A DNA stretch of 64,000 nucleotides from Gammaproteobacteria bacterium (lineage in GTDB: Bacteria > Pseudomonadota > Gammaproteobacteria > Eutrophobiales > Eutrophobiaceae): assembly GCA_012103475.1 (NCBI GenBank), contig WLWS01000001.1:434001-498000 (forward strand), written 5' to 3'. Under the pieces are notes generated by a model that saw only the letters and a program-made list of their open reading frames with translations, did no database searches and was not told the DNA's origin. The position numbers were made by a program, and so were the translations under genes. This document shows, piece by piece, positions 1 through 9,085 of this stretch. The first letter of the stretch is position 1. Each line of letters starts with the position of its first letter.

Positions 1-944
1 AAAACCAGTATTGCAGCAATAATCGCCACAGCGTGAATATTAACCGCATCTGAAAACAAAATCGGCACCAGCACATTGCCATCTAAAAACTGCAAGACAA
101 AATACGCCACCATAAGCCAGGTAAAATCCGGGCCGAGACCCCACTGAAAATAGCCCACTATGGCAACAGGCAGTGTCACTGTCGCCGCACCGATATAGGG
201 AATAAGCACCGACAGTCCTACAACTATCGCCAGCAGAGAGGCATAATTAAGTCCGAAAAATTTGAACACCACATACGCCGCCACACCGACAATAATTATT
301 TCATAGACCTTGCCACGGATATAATTCCCTATCTGTCCGTCCATTTCGACCCACAGGTCAGTAACAAGTCTTCGATCTGCAGGCAGAAAACGACTCAACC
401 ATTCAAGTATGATGACCTTGTCTTTCATAAAGAAAAATATCATCAGAGGAACAAGTACAAGATACACAACAACCAGAGGAATCGAGGCAAAGGACACTGA
501 CAGCACGCTCTGACCAAAAGCGCTCAGCTCATCACTCAGGGAGAAAATCAGATCCTTAATTGAATTTTCAGACAGGACCTGCGGGTATTCCTGAGACAGT
601 TTCAACAGAAGTTCCTGTCCTTTGCTAATCATATTAGGGACCTCCTGAAAAAACTGACTGGTCTGGCGGGAAAGAATCGGAAGCAGAAATAAAACCAGAA
701 ACACCATGAACAAGACAAACAAATTGAATACTGAAACCACAGCCACCAGTCTGGATACTTTTCTTTCCAGCTTTTTCACCGGACCTTCAAGCAAATAAGC
801 TATGACCACAGCCGCGATTAAGGGCGTTAACATCTTGCCCATAAAATAAATTACCAAAGTACTCACCAGCAGAAGCACCATCAACAGTGCCGCCTGTGGA
901 TCGGTCAGATAACGTTTATACCAGGCACCGACGTATTCAAGCAT
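1..944 (-). CDS. AI-2E family transporter (PerM/YdiK-like), C-terminus cut by window edge
   Basis: I translated this frame by hand from an ATG at 944 to the window edge. It gives 314 residues with no stop, beginning MLEYVGAWYKRYLTD. It is strongly hydrophobic, with paired N-terminal membrane segments, a central polar stretch around the FFQEVPNMISKGQELL region, and a C-terminal membrane block containing LIPYIGAATVTLP and DGNVLVPILFSDAVNIH. These are hallmarks of the AI-2E/PerM permease family of about 350 residues. Members are polytopic inner-membrane proteins, variously linked to export of signals or to Na+/H+ exchange, so the substrate cannot be assigned. Only the last few dozen residues should lie outside. 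It is divergent from queG. Confidence 0.85.
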   Translation of the reverse strand, partial: MLEYVGAWYKRYLTDPQAALLMVLLLVSTLVIYFMGKMLTPLIAAVVIAYLLEGPVKKLERKVSRLVAVVSVFNLFVLFMVFLVLFLLPILSRQTSQFFQEVPNMISKGQELLLKLSQEYPQVLSENSIKDLIFSLSDELSAFGQSVLSVSFASIPLVVVYLVLVPLMIFFFMKDKVIILEWLSRFLPADRRLVTDLWVEMDGQIGNYIRGKVYEIIIVGVAAYVVFKFFGLNYASLLAIVVGLSVLIPYIGAATVTLPVAIVGYFQWGLGPDFTWLMVAYFVLQFLDGNVLVPILFSDAVNIHAVAIIAAILV

Positions 945-1014
945 TATTTAAGACTCTCTGTGGTTGAGGGAATTATAATAACAATATTAGCATCATCAAA
1001 CGAGGAGTCATCAC

Positions 1015-2088
1015 CTGGACAAACAGACACCTGCTGAATACCGGACTCTTGCCGAACGGATTAGAGATTGGGCTGGCGATCTGGGCTTTCAACAGATTGG
1101 TATCAGCGGTATTGACCTGAGCGCTGACGAGACTCATCTCATGAACTGGCTGAATAATGGCATGCATGGCGAGATGGAGTATATGGCCAGACACGGCAAC
1201 CGCCGTTCACGACCCGCAGAATTACGCCCGGGTACTTTGCGGGTTATTTCCGTACGTATGGATTATCTGCCGACCGACACTGTTGACTCCGACATTGTAC
1301 TGGATAATCCGGAACTTGGTTTTGTCTCCCGCTATGCCACAGGACGCGATTACCATAAAGTGATGAGATCTCGCCTACAAAAACTCGCCTCCCGAATCGA
1401 AAAAGAAACCGGTCCTTTTGGTTATCGCGCCTTTGTTGATAGTGCCCCGGTTCTGGAAAAAGCACTGGCAAGAAACAGTGGTCTTGGCTGGATAGGTAAG
1501 CACAGTAATTTAATTAACCCGAAAGCGGGTTCCTGGTTTTTTCTCGGCGAACTCTACACCGATCTGCCCTTACCAACAGATGATGAATTCAGTAACAATC
1601 ATTGCGGCAGCTGTAAGTCCTGCATTGACATATGCCCTACTGCCGCGATTATCGCTCCATATCAGGTCGACGCGCGTCGCTGTATTTCCTATCTGACTAT
1701 CGAACTCAAGGGTTCTATACCTGAAGAATTCCGGGCTCCGATTGGAAATCGTATCTACGGCTGTGACGACTGTCAGCTGGTCTGCCCCTGGAACAGATTC
1801 GCACAAACAACAGCGGAAGCTGATTTCGCAACGCGTCACAGGCTCGATAGTTCATCCTTGATTGATCTGTTTAACTGGACTGAAGAGGAATTTCTGAAAC
1901 GCACTGAGGGTAGCGCTATCAGGCGAATCGGCTATCTAAGCTGGTTGCGCAATATTGCCGTAGCACTGGGTAACGGGCCTGCTAACGAAAACTCAATGGC
2001 AGCGCTCGAAGCGCGTCGTGATCACGACTCCGAACTGGTCAGGGAGCACGTTGCCTGGGCGCTGGAACAACTCAGTCAGTCGAATTAA
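1015..2088 (+). CDS. queG: Epoxyqueuosine reductase QueG, apparent CTG start
   Basis: QueG reduces epoxyqueuosine to queuosine in the tRNA wobble position, using cobalamin and two [4Fe-4S] clusters. The frame carries the family core ISVRMDYLP, the cluster motif CGSCKSCIDICP near residue 197 and GCDDCQLVCPW near residue 250. The first in-frame ATG is at 1141, but homology clearly extends upstream (AERIRDWAGDLGFQQIGIS), as in the E. coli protein. Between the stop at 988-990 and that block there is no ATG, GTG or TTG. The best start is CTG at 1015, seven bases after GAGGAG at 1002-1007, giving 357 residues. Its 3' end overlaps the convergent MFS gene by 17 bases. Confidence 0.9.
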   Translation: MDKQTPAEYRTLAERIRDWAGDLGFQQIGISGIDLSADETHLMNWLNNGMHGEMEYMARHGNRRSRPAELRPGTLRVISVRMDYLPTDTVDSDIVLDNPELGFVSRYATGRDYHKVMRSRLQKLASRIEKETGPFGYRAFVDSAPVLEKALARNSGLGWIGKHSNLINPKAGSWFFLGELYTDLPLPTDDEFSNNHCGSCKSCIDICPTAAIIAPYQVDARRCISYLTIELKGSIPEEFRAPIGNRIYGCDDCQLVCPWNRFAQTTAEADFATRHRLDSSSLIDLFNWTEEEFLKRTEGSAIRRIGYLSWLRNIAVALGNGPANENSMAALEARRDHDSELVREHVAWALEQLSQSN

Positions 2089-3406
2089 TTTTCTTTACGG
2101 TAGCAGCAAAAGGTTTCAATCCGCCTGCCAGTATGAGTGCTCCCGTGAGCGCGCCGATACATGACATCAGGGCCATCGAGTAACCGACCAACATGTCATC
2201 CTTAAAAATATAATCGGTGCCAAGTGCGACCAGAATATTTCCACCGGCTATCCCGAGCACATTCATGGACAGAAAAAACAAAGCCGTTACCTGCGCCCGC
2301 ATCTGATTTGGGGCCATTAGCTGACAGGCTGCGGCAGAAGTCGGCGGCGAATAGTTTCCAAAGAACAATGCCAGTCCGATCATGAATAGTGAAAGATGCA
2401 GATTCGGCATAAAAGGAAATAATGCCGCAGGAATTATAGTACCGATACAACCGCATAAACCGGCCCGCATCGGCGCATCTTCATAGCCCCGACGTGTAAA
2501 AACATCAGTCAGCCAGCCGGCCGACAAAACCCCTGAGGTGACCATCACCAGCATAACCAGACCGAGATACAGACCTATCTCGCTGCTTTCCAGTCCGTAA
2601 CTCCTGCCAAGGTAGGCCGGTGCCCAGAAGAGAATGGCAAACATGGAGAGTGCGGAAAAACCAAAGCCGGCGTAGTGGCAGAAAAACAATTTTTTATTTG
2701 CCGCAATATAGTTGCCGACTTCCCTGAGTGAAAAACCACTCGCCCTGACCTTTCCCTTTCTTTCCGGATCGCGGATGGTAAAACTGAACAGGGCGGCAAC
2801 AAGAATCCCCGGCAGGCCAACCACAATGAAGGTCAATTGCCAGGGTTTAAGCACACCGACGACGGGCAGTTCGACGATGCCAAACCCGGTAATGTAATCA
2901 ATAATCGTCCCACCAATAAGTATTGCCAGTCCGCTGCCAATGGGTATGCCCAGAGAATAGATGCTAAGTGCTCTGCCCAGTTTAGATTTCGGAAAGGAAT
3001 CGGTAATCATTGAGTAGGCGGCTGGTGAAAGCGCGGCCTCTCCGACACCCACCGCCATTCGCGCTATGAAGAGTTGCCAGAAGGAGCGACTCAGACCGCA
3101 AAAAGCAGTTGCAAGACTCCACAAAAAGACACCGATTGCTATTATCAGAGGTCTGGATTTGGTATCAGCCAGACGGGCAATGGGTATGCCCATGGAAGCA
3201 TAGAACAGGGCAAAAGCCAGCCCTGTGAGCAAACTGAACTGGGTATCGCTGATCTGCAGGTCGGCCCGTATTGGATCAACCAGTAGAGTAATAATCTGTC
3301 GATCAATAAATGAGAAGATATAAGCAACCATACACAGGGCTACCATATACCAGGCGTAGGTCAGCGACTGTTGTTCCTGCTCTGATTCTGCCTCAATGTC
3401 TTGCAT
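2072..3406 (-). CDS. MFS transporter, Spinster-like
   Basis: A 444-residue inner-membrane carrier with about 12 hydrophobic segments. The N-terminal signature FSFIDRQIITLLVDPIRADL, the loop ARLADTKSRP between helices 2 and 3, and ARMAVGVGEAALSPAA in helix 4 are typical of Spinster-type major facilitators, common in marine proteobacteria and often annotated as hexuronate or sphingolipid carriers. The substrate cannot be read from sequence. A GTG lies one codon upstream at 3409, but the ATG at 3406 is preceded by GGGGAG and is preferred. It faces the next gene divergently and converges on queG. Confidence 0.88.
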   Translation of the reverse strand: MQDIEAESEQEQQSLTYAWYMVALCMVAYIFSFIDRQIITLLVDPIRADLQISDTQFSLLTGLAFALFYASMGIPIARLADTKSRPLIIAIGVFLWSLATAFCGLSRSFWQLFIARMAVGVGEAALSPAAYSMITDSFPKSKLGRALSIYSLGIPIGSGLAILIGGTIIDYITGFGIVELPVVGVLKPWQLTFIVVGLPGILVAALFSFTIRDPERKGKVRASGFSLREVGNYIAANKKLFFCHYAGFGFSALSMFAILFWAPAYLGRSYGLESSEIGLYLGLVMLVMVTSGVLSAGWLTDVFTRRGYEDAPMRAGLCGCIGTIIPAALFPFMPNLHLSLFMIGLALFFGNYSPPTSAAACQLMAPNQMRAQVTALFFLSMNVLGIAGGNILVALGTDYIFKDDMLVGYSMALMSCIGALTGALILAGGLKPFAATVKKINSTD

Positions 3407-3532
3407 CACATCTCCCCAGTCGGTTTTATTTGTAAAATATCAAACAGACAAACACAAAATCACTTTAAAGGAATAAATGGGATTATCAATCTTATTGTGT
3501 AATTATATTTTTAAGCAAAGCGGAGAAACTGA

Positions 3533-4516
3533 ATGGCCTTAACAACATCTTTTACGGAGCTGGTCGGCTGCCTGCACCCGGTCTCTTGTGCAGGAATGGG
3601 CATGGCATCGCCTGAGCTTGCGATTGAAGTTGCGCGAGCAGGCGGGCTGGGCATGACCAGTGGTGTAATGATTCCACCGCCGGATCTAGAAACATTGCTT
3701 GTTGATATGCAGACTGATATCAACGGTCAGATCGGCGTCAATTTTATTATTCCTTTTCTTGAAGACGAAGCCTCGGTAGAAATTGCCGCAAGCAATGCCC
3801 GCGTAGTCGATTTTTTCTTTGGCGAACCGGACTCGAAATTGATCGCTACAGTTCACAAAGGCGGCGCACTGGCCGGCTGGCAGGTTGGTTCTGTAAAAGA
3901 AGCATGCGCAGCGGCGGATGCCGGTTGTGATTTCGTGATCCTGCAGGGCACTGAGGCAGGCGGTCATGTCCGAGGTACTCGTGGCTTGTTGACTATGATG
4001 GCCGATGTGCTTGATTCGGTGGACCTTCCCGTTGTCGCGGCCGGTGGTATTGCGACTGCAAGAGCGGTCGCGATGGCTCTGGCTGCAGGCGCCTCCGCTG
4101 TTCGTATTGGTACACGCTTTGTAGCCACCCCAGAGTCCGGATATCACCCCGATTATATTAATGCCATTATTGCCTCGGAAGGGGAAGACGCAGTTTATAC
4201 CGAACATTTTTCAATTGGTTGGGAAGCACCACACCGGGTCTTGTCCAACTGCATTGACGCCGCTGACTCTCTGCAGCATGAAGTCATAGGTAAAATTAAT
4301 TTTGGCGGTCAGGAAATAGATGTTCCGCGCAACAGCGTATTCGGGCCTATGGTACAAACCACGGGGGAAATTGATGCGATGGCCCAATACGCCGGTCAGG
4401 GCGTCAGTGCCATTAACAGTTGTGAGCCGGCTGCAGAAATCATGCAACAGCTGACTGATGGTGCTGAGGCAATACTCAGGGCTGATCGTGACAGACTGAC
4501 AACAATGCTGGGCTGA
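3533..4516 (+). CDS. Nitronate monooxygenase family FMN enzyme
   Basis: A 327-residue TIM-barrel flavoprotein. Members use FMN to oxidise nitronates such as propionate-3-nitronate, and many homologues are annotated as 2-nitropropane dioxygenase or enoyl-ACP reductase II. Visible markers are the N-terminal CAGMGMASPELA, the substrate loop QGTEAGGHVRG, and the FMN phosphate region VVAAGGIATARA followed by AGASAVRIGTRF. A GGAG Shine-Dalgarno precedes the ATG. It is a single gene, convergent with the thioesterase at 4529. The exact substrate is not determined. Confidence 0.85.
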   Translation: MALTTSFTELVGCLHPVSCAGMGMASPELAIEVARAGGLGMTSGVMIPPPDLETLLVDMQTDINGQIGVNFIIPFLEDEASVEIAASNARVVDFFFGEPDSKLIATVHKGGALAGWQVGSVKEACAAADAGCDFVILQGTEAGGHVRGTRGLLTMMADVLDSVDLPVVAAGGIATARAVAMALAAGASAVRIGTRFVATPESGYHPDYINAIIASEGEDAVYTEHFSIGWEAPHRVLSNCIDAADSLQHEVIGKINFGGQEIDVPRNSVFGPMVQTTGEIDAMAQYAGQGVSAINSCEPAAEIMQQLTDGAEAILRADRDRLTTMLG

Positions 4517-4528
4517 AGCGAATAAGGT

Positions 4529-4948
4529 TCATAGCAGCATGGTTGTGTTGGTGACGTGTGCAATCGGCTTATCGGGACCAAGCGTATACAGGTAGACCTC
4601 GCCATACACAATTGTTCTGCCCGGTTTAATAATACTGGCGTGAACCATCATATCGGCTTCAGTGGCTGCGCGCAGAAAGGACGAAGACTGGGATACGGTT
4701 GTCATCGGCACAAATCCATCCATCAGAGACGCCACTGCAAAAACCATGGCGGTATCGGCTGCAGCCATGATGGCCTGACCACAGATTGTACCACCCTCGC
4801 GATTAAGCCGATCTGAAGCCGGTACCCGCATCAGCACTTCCCCGTCCTCCAGAGATTCGAATCTCAGATCAAGATCCTGAACCCAGGGTGCGAATTTTTC
4901 CTGTAAAAGTAAACGGGCTTCAGCAATCGTAAAATTTTTATCACTCAT
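4529..4948 (-). CDS. PaaI-type hotdog-fold thioesterase
   Basis: A 139-residue protein with the hotdog pattern of PaaI/YdiI acyl-CoA thioesterases. NREGGTICGQAIMAAADTAMVFA corresponds to the central helix that carries the catalytic acid, followed by the strands SQSSSFLRAA and GRTIVYGEVYLY. Such enzymes hydrolyse aryl- or acyl-CoA thioesters in the cytoplasm. Its ATG overlaps the stop of the upstream cyclase gene by four bases, so the two are translationally coupled. It is the last gene of the minus-strand run that starts at 8030. The specific acyl group is unknown. Confidence 0.8.
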   Translation of the reverse strand: MSDKNFTIAEARLLLQEKFAPWVQDLDLRFESLEDGEVLMRVPASDRLNREGGTICGQAIMAAADTAMVFAVASLMDGFVPMTTVSQSSSFLRAATEADMMVHASIIKPGRTIVYGEVYLYTLGPDKPIAHVTNTTMLL

Positions 4949-5721
4949 TCGATTAATCCGAATATTCTGGCCTGTGCCTGTGATCCACCTCTAACGGGAA
5001 GTACGCCGATTACCACTGTTGCACCTCTGGGCGGAAGTAAATCGAGGTTATTCATGTTCTCAATCTGGTACTTGTTTTCTGCAAGCATGACATTATGGAC
5101 TGGAAAACTTAGATCATTACCGGCATCAAGACTCATTGTATCGATACCTATGCCAGCCACATCTCTCTCAAGTAGCAGTCTGGCAGCGGGTACAGAGTAA
5201 CCCGGAAAATGTAGCACGCCGTCTTTATCCTGGTTTACATAAGTTCCGGGTTCAGAAAATTTTCGGTGCCAGCCGGTATGCATGACCACCAGAACACCAC
5301 TCTCAATCCTGCCATGTTGACTCTCCCAGCGCTGAATATCTTCGACGCTGAGCAGGTAATCACTATTAAGACCAGCCTTTTTTTCCACATCTATCATCAA
5401 CACCGGTAACACGAGCTCGTTCAACGGTAATTGATCAATAGTCCGTTTGCCCTTGCCCACAGCGAAGTGGGAAGGCGAGTCGACATGCGTGCCTATATTT
5501 TCCCACATGCTGAATTTATGCATGCGATAACCCTGGTCATAATCGGCCAGACGCCTGATTTCTATCGGCTCGGTTCCGGGCCAGTAAGGCATGCCTTCGT
5601 AAAGAGCTTGCGTGAGATCAATAATTTTTGAAGCACTTATGGCTTGTTGCAAATCTTCTGCAATAGCGAACTGACAACACAAAAAAAGGCAAAACAAACT
5701 AAGGGCTCTGACGAGGTTCAT
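4945..5721 (-). CDS. Exported cyclase/kynurenine-formamidase-like metal hydrolase
   Basis: A 258-residue member of the cyclase family (PF04199), which includes bacterial kynurenine formamidase and isatin hydrolase. The metal-binding signature is seen as NIGTHVDSPSHF, with the upstream DLTQALYEGMPYWPG block typical of the fold and GIDTMSLDAG near the end. Residues 1-21 form a hydrophobic signal peptide ending AIA before ED, so the protein is probably periplasmic. That is less usual for this family and argues against a simple role in tryptophan catabolism. It is coupled to the downstream thioesterase by an ATGA overlap. Confidence 0.8.
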   Translation of the reverse strand: MNLVRALSLFCLFLCCQFAIAEDLQQAISASKIIDLTQALYEGMPYWPGTEPIEIRRLADYDQGYRMHKFSMWENIGTHVDSPSHFAVGKGKRTIDQLPLNELVLPVLMIDVEKKAGLNSDYLLSVEDIQRWESQHGRIESGVLVVMHTGWHRKFSEPGTYVNQDKDGVLHFPGYSVPAARLLLERDVAGIGIDTMSLDAGNDLSFPVHNVMLAENKYQIENMNNLDLLPPRGATVVIGVLPVRGGSQAQARIFGLIE

Positions 5722-5741
5722 AACCGGAATGATTTATTAGC

Positions 5742-6209
5742 TTAGAAACGGATATGTAGTTTGCGATAGATGAAGGCCAGAAGCCAGAGCGGTCCGATCA
5801 AAAGAAATTGAACATCTTTGAAAAAAGACGGCTTTTTGCCTTCAATCTGATGACCGATAAACTGACCAATCCAGGCCAGTGCAAAAACTATGAGAGAGAT
5901 TAACCATAGTGGTGTACTCAAACCAGATAAGAGTTCAAGAAGGATAAACATGAGTATGGAAACTATCATCATACCGATAGCAAGCGGCCACGAAATAAGC
6001 AGATAGTAAACTATGGCAAGTATCATAAGCACACTTGCCCCGTTAATCTGAAAAGGGAAGTCGTTCTGTTCAAGAGGAAGTGACAGCGGATAGAGTAAAC
6101 CCAGCAGGCTCAGCATAATCAAGGGCACACAAATCCAGTGCAATGCTTTATTAGTCTGATTACGATGGCTTTCGTCATATTCATCCAGCCATTGATGAAT
6201 TGTTCTCAT
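5742..6209 (-). CDS. Mpo1/DUF962-family membrane protein
   Basis: A 155-residue integral membrane protein. The N-terminus carries WLDEYDESHRNQTNKALHW and the C-terminus AWIGQFIGHQIEGKKPSFF, the two histidine-containing blocks that flank the hydrophobic core in the Mpo1/YGL010w (DUF962) family. The yeast member is an iron-dependent dioxygenase of 2-hydroxy fatty acids in alpha-oxidation. Bacterial members are mostly uncharacterised, so a lipid-modifying role here is inference. It lies between the NfeD gene and the cyclase, 11 and 21 bases away, in the same likely transcript. Confidence 0.8.
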   Translation of the reverse strand: MRTIHQWLDEYDESHRNQTNKALHWICVPLIMLSLLGLLYPLSLPLEQNDFPFQINGASVLMILAIVYYLLISWPLAIGMMIVSILMFILLELLSGLSTPLWLISLIVFALAWIGQFIGHQIEGKKPSFFKDVQFLLIGPLWLLAFIYRKLHIRF

Positions 6210-6219
6210 TGCCCCTTAT

Positions 6220-6666
6220 TTAAACTGCTTCTACTTTGAATACCGTACCATCAACCCCGATGACCTTCACTTTTCCACCGTCGCCCATATCTTCGCCCAT
6301 CACTTTCCAGATGGAATCATCCACTTTTATCTTGCCGACACCGTTCACGATGGGCTCCTCGAGCGTGAACACTCTGTCGACATATTGTTCTCCACGGCGA
6401 TTTAAAGTCGGTTCATCGGTCACCGGAGGGTTATTCTTCAGGTAACGTTTATGCACAACCAGACTTACCACGGATATCACCGTGAATACAGCGATCTGCG
6501 CCATAAACGGCAGACCGGGAATCGCCATCATTAATACACCGACAATACCTGCAGCAATACCCATCCATAAAAAATAAACCGCAGGCAGAACCACCATTTC
6601 CAGAGTGATTAGCACAACCGCCGCAATCAGCCAGTGCCAGAACTGTATCTGCTCGATAAAGGCCAT
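6220..6666 (-). CDS. NfeD-family membrane protein, partner of the adjacent stomatin
   Basis: A 148-residue protein starting MAFIEQIQFWHW at 6666. The frame is open further upstream to 6753, but that would overlap the stomatin gene by 83 bases, and the chosen ATG lies four bases after the stomatin stop. Two or three membrane helices are followed by a C-terminal OB-fold domain (RRGEQYVDRVFTLEEPIVNG, VDDSIWKVMGEDM), the short NfeD type. NfeD proteins are encoded next to SPFH proteins and act with them in membrane microdomain organisation. That pairing is exactly conserved here. Confidence 0.88.
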   Translation of the reverse strand: MAFIEQIQFWHWLIAAVVLITLEMVVLPAVYFLWMGIAAGIVGVLMMAIPGLPFMAQIAVFTVISVVSLVVHKRYLKNNPPVTDEPTLNRRGEQYVDRVFTLEEPIVNGVGKIKVDDSIWKVMGEDMGDGGKVKVIGVDGTVFKVEAV

Positions 6667-6670
6667 GTTC

Positions 6671-7615
6671 TTATACTCCGCGACCTGAATTTGAATCGTC
6701 TTTATTGCCGAAAGTTTCCTTGGCAATTTCTGCAATTCCGCCAAGTGCGCCAATCACATTGCTGGCTTCTAGCGGCATCAGGATCAGTTTCTGATTCGGC
6801 GCAACCGCGATGTCTTTCAAGGCATCCACATACTTGGTTGCCACAAAATAATTGATAGCGTTCATGTCGCCCGATGCAATAGCGTTGGAAACGTCAGTCG
6901 TGGCTTTTGCTTCGGCTTCTGCCAGTCTCTCACGCGCCTCTGCTTCGCGATACGCGGCTTCCTTTTTGCCTTCGGCCTCCAGAATCGCGGCACGTTTTTC
7001 ACCATCGGCTTCCAGTATTGCGGCCTGCTTCAATCCTTCAGCTTCAAGTATTGCTGCACGTTTTTCACGTTCCGCCTTCATTTGCCGGGCCATCGCATCA
7101 ACCAGATCCCGTGGCGGCGTAATGTCTTTGATCTCGATACGGGTGACTTTCACTCCCCAGGGCATGGTGGCCTCGTCCACGACAGCCAGCAATTGTGCGT
7201 TAATGACATCTCGTTTGGATAGCAATTCATCCAGATCCATTGAACCCATTACTGTACGAATATTGGTCATGGTCAGATTCAGTGTCGCATTCGCCAGATT
7301 GTTTACCTCGTAGGCAGCTTTGGCCGCATCCAGAACCTGGAAAAAAACCACACCGTCGACCGTGACCATGGCATTGTCACGGGTGATAACTTCCTGTGAG
7401 GGCACATTCAGAACGGTTTCCATCATGTTCATCTTTGCACCGATCGATTCAACTATTGGAATAATAAAATGCAGGCCGGGGCGCAGAGTTTTCGTATATC
7501 TTCCGAAGTATTCAATGGTGTATTCATAGCCCTGAGAAACAATCACGGCCATTTTCATCAAAAGTACAATGCCGAAGATAAAAAGCCCAAGCGAAAATAT
7601 TTGTCCCATGCCCAT
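6671..7615 (-). CDS. SPFH/Band 7 stomatin-like protein (QmcA type)
   Basis: A 314-residue protein with one N-terminal membrane anchor (residues about 3-25) followed by a Band 7 domain: [38 protein letters not shown] and the [20 protein letters not shown] region. A coiled-coil stretch with three near-identical AAILEA(E/D)G repeats follows. These proteins oligomerise into rings at the inner membrane and modulate membrane proteases and lipid domains. An AAGGAG site precedes the ATG. It is paired with the downstream NfeD gene. QmcA/YbbK-like is the closest class I recognise. Confidence 0.92.
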   Translation of the reverse strand: MGMGQIFSLGLFIFGIVLLMKMAVIVSQGYEYTIEYFGRYTKTLRPGLHFIIPIVESIGAKMNMMETVLNVPSQEVITRDNAMVTVDGVVFFQVLDAAKAAYEVNNLANATLNLTMTNIRTVMGSMDLDELLSKRDVINAQLLAVVDEATMPWGVKVTRIEIKDITPPRDLVDAMARQMKAEREKRAAILEAEGLKQAAILEADGEKRAAILEAEGKKEAAYREAEARERLAEAEAKATTDVSNAIASGDMNAINYFVATKYVDALKDIAVAPNQKLILMPLEASNVIGALGGIAEIAKETFGNKDDSNSGRGV

Positions 7616-7652
7616 AGCGATGTGCTCCTTTAGTTAACTGTTCAATGCAATA

Positions 7653-8030
7653 CTATTTAATAAAACGGATGCAGTAGGGATAACGATAGTGTTCTCCTTC
7701 ACTGGCCTTTATCGCGGCAATAATAATCATAACCAGTGCGTATATCGCTACTACTCCGATAAGAAAAAACCCGATCAGGACAAATATCAAGGCAAGAGAT
7801 ATGAGATAAGCAATGGTTATCGTCAACTGAAAATTCATTGCTTCTTTCGCTTGATCGCTGATGAATGCGGACTCATCCTTTTTTATCAGCCAGATGATGA
7901 GCGGGCCGAGAAGACTGCAAAAAGGAATGGGGAAAAAATAGCCAGCCAGAGGAGAAAGATGAGAAGCCATGGCCCAGTTACGTGCTTCTTTGTCCGGCAT
8001 ACTATCGTTTAATTCAACGTCCTGATTCAT
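7653..8030 (-). CDS. DUF4870 (Tic20-like) membrane protein
   Basis: A 125-residue protein with a short polar N-terminus, then NWAMASHLSPLAGYFFPIPF, WLIKKDESAFISDQAKEAMNFQ and a C-terminal hydrophobic pair. This is the DUF4870/Tic20-like arrangement of three to four helices with the conserved HL and KEA.NFQ motifs. No biochemical role is established for bacterial members. It is probably the first gene of the minus-strand run ending with the thioesterase at 4529. A GGGAGA site lies just upstream of the ATG. Confidence 0.82.
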   Translation of the reverse strand: MNQDVELNDSMPDKEARNWAMASHLSPLAGYFFPIPFCSLLGPLIIWLIKKDESAFISDQAKEAMNFQLTITIAYLISLALIFVLIGFFLIGVVAIYALVMIIIAAIKASEGEHYRYPYCIRFIK

Positions 8031-8138
8031 AGTATTCTCCCATTCAGTGTCGGCGGGTAAATTGTTATATTAGGGCGGAATCTGGTTTTTCAAGCTTAAG
8101 TATAATAGTCAATCAATTGTCTTGCCGCTGTTTTGTCC

Positions 8139-8948
8139 TCAGAGATTCTCTTTTTCAGGTACTTGAACTGGTTTCGGCCCCATTTCCTGCTTCTGCAACC
8201 AACCTTGAATCCGTTTTATCAAAACTTCATCTACACCGGTGTAATAATGGTCCGCACCTTCAATAGTCATTTGCTGATAAGCAGAATTATTGCCCTTTCT
8301 TGAGGCAAGTCGCCGGTCATGAACAGCATTTCTGACTTCGAGCATGTCTCTGCTGCCGTAGATATCCAGTACTGGTAAATCCAGCTCTTCCAGAGTTTTC
8401 AGTAATTTCAATCTCGGGTTAAGAAAAGGCTGAGCCTGAATACTGATCGCGACAAAAGCCCTGACATCCTCCAGATCTTTCGAGCTCAATGCACTCGCTG
8501 CAAGCGCTGCACCGAAACTATAACCAATAATTACGATATTAGAGTAATTCCAGTCCTTAAGCTGCTGAAAGCCACTCTCAATACGTCGCGCTGCCTCATC
8601 AACACTGCGTCCATAATCAGCTACGGGTTCAGCAGGCGAGAGTACTGGCATTTGTAGTGACAAGGTTGCCCATCCGAGTTCAGGCAAAGATTCCCGTAAA
8701 GGCTGAATCACATCCGGCCAGTCCGGGTGTGCTCCCATTCCATGCAGCAGTATGACCGCCCCGCGTACCTGACTGCCCTGCTGCTGACGATACAGAGCGA
8801 GGAACTGGGCGCTACCGGATTTGAGCCAATAGGCATCGGCACTGGCCTGCTCTTCGGCCAGTTGTCGACTCAGACGCAGTTCGTAACTACTGTCGGCGAG
8901 AACAGTAAGAGTCAAAGACATTAAAAACAGTACACGGATAAGCCACAT
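8139..8948 (-). CDS. DUF3530-family alpha/beta hydrolase, exported
   Basis: A 269-residue protein starting MWLIRVLFLMSLTLTVLADS, a signal peptide. The frame stays open to 9113, but that part has no homology-like character and overlaps rpe. The mature part shows AVILLHGMGAHPDWPD (oxyanion region), VIIGYSFGAALA (the GxSxG nucleophile elbow, written GYSFG, with serine) and a late GADHYYTG histidine, so a complete Ser-His hydrolase triad is plausible. DUF3530 proteins are periplasmic and of unknown substrate. It is transcribed divergently from rpe across 137 bases. Confidence 0.82.
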   Translation of the reverse strand: MWLIRVLFLMSLTLTVLADSSYELRLSRQLAEEQASADAYWLKSGSAQFLALYRQQQGSQVRGAVILLHGMGAHPDWPDVIQPLRESLPELGWATLSLQMPVLSPAEPVADYGRSVDEAARRIESGFQQLKDWNYSNIVIIGYSFGAALAASALSSKDLEDVRAFVAISIQAQPFLNPRLKLLKTLEELDLPVLDIYGSRDMLEVRNAVHDRRLASRKGNNSAYQQMTIEGADHYYTGVDEVLIKRIQGWLQKQEMGPKPVQVPEKENL

Positions 8949-9085
8949 GGTAGGGATAATAGCGCAGTAAAGGGTGTGTTTGCGATACTCTTCAAACTCG
9001 CAACATGAGCGAGGATACGTTAAAGTTCGGCGCTGGTTCTTGCCGAATAAATACAATGTCCGCCAAGTCACATGAGTAAAGCCAA

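Noticed and set aside
6220..6753. Longer NfeD start at 6753
   Set aside because: It would overlap the stomatin coding region by 83 bases. The ATG at 6666 follows the stomatin stop by four bases and begins the recognisable membrane segment.
6950..7090. Repeat array in the stomatin gene as a mobile or CRISPR-like repeat
   Set aside because: The periodic bases encode the heptad-like AAILEA(E/D)G repeats of the SPFH coiled coil, a normal feature of the family.
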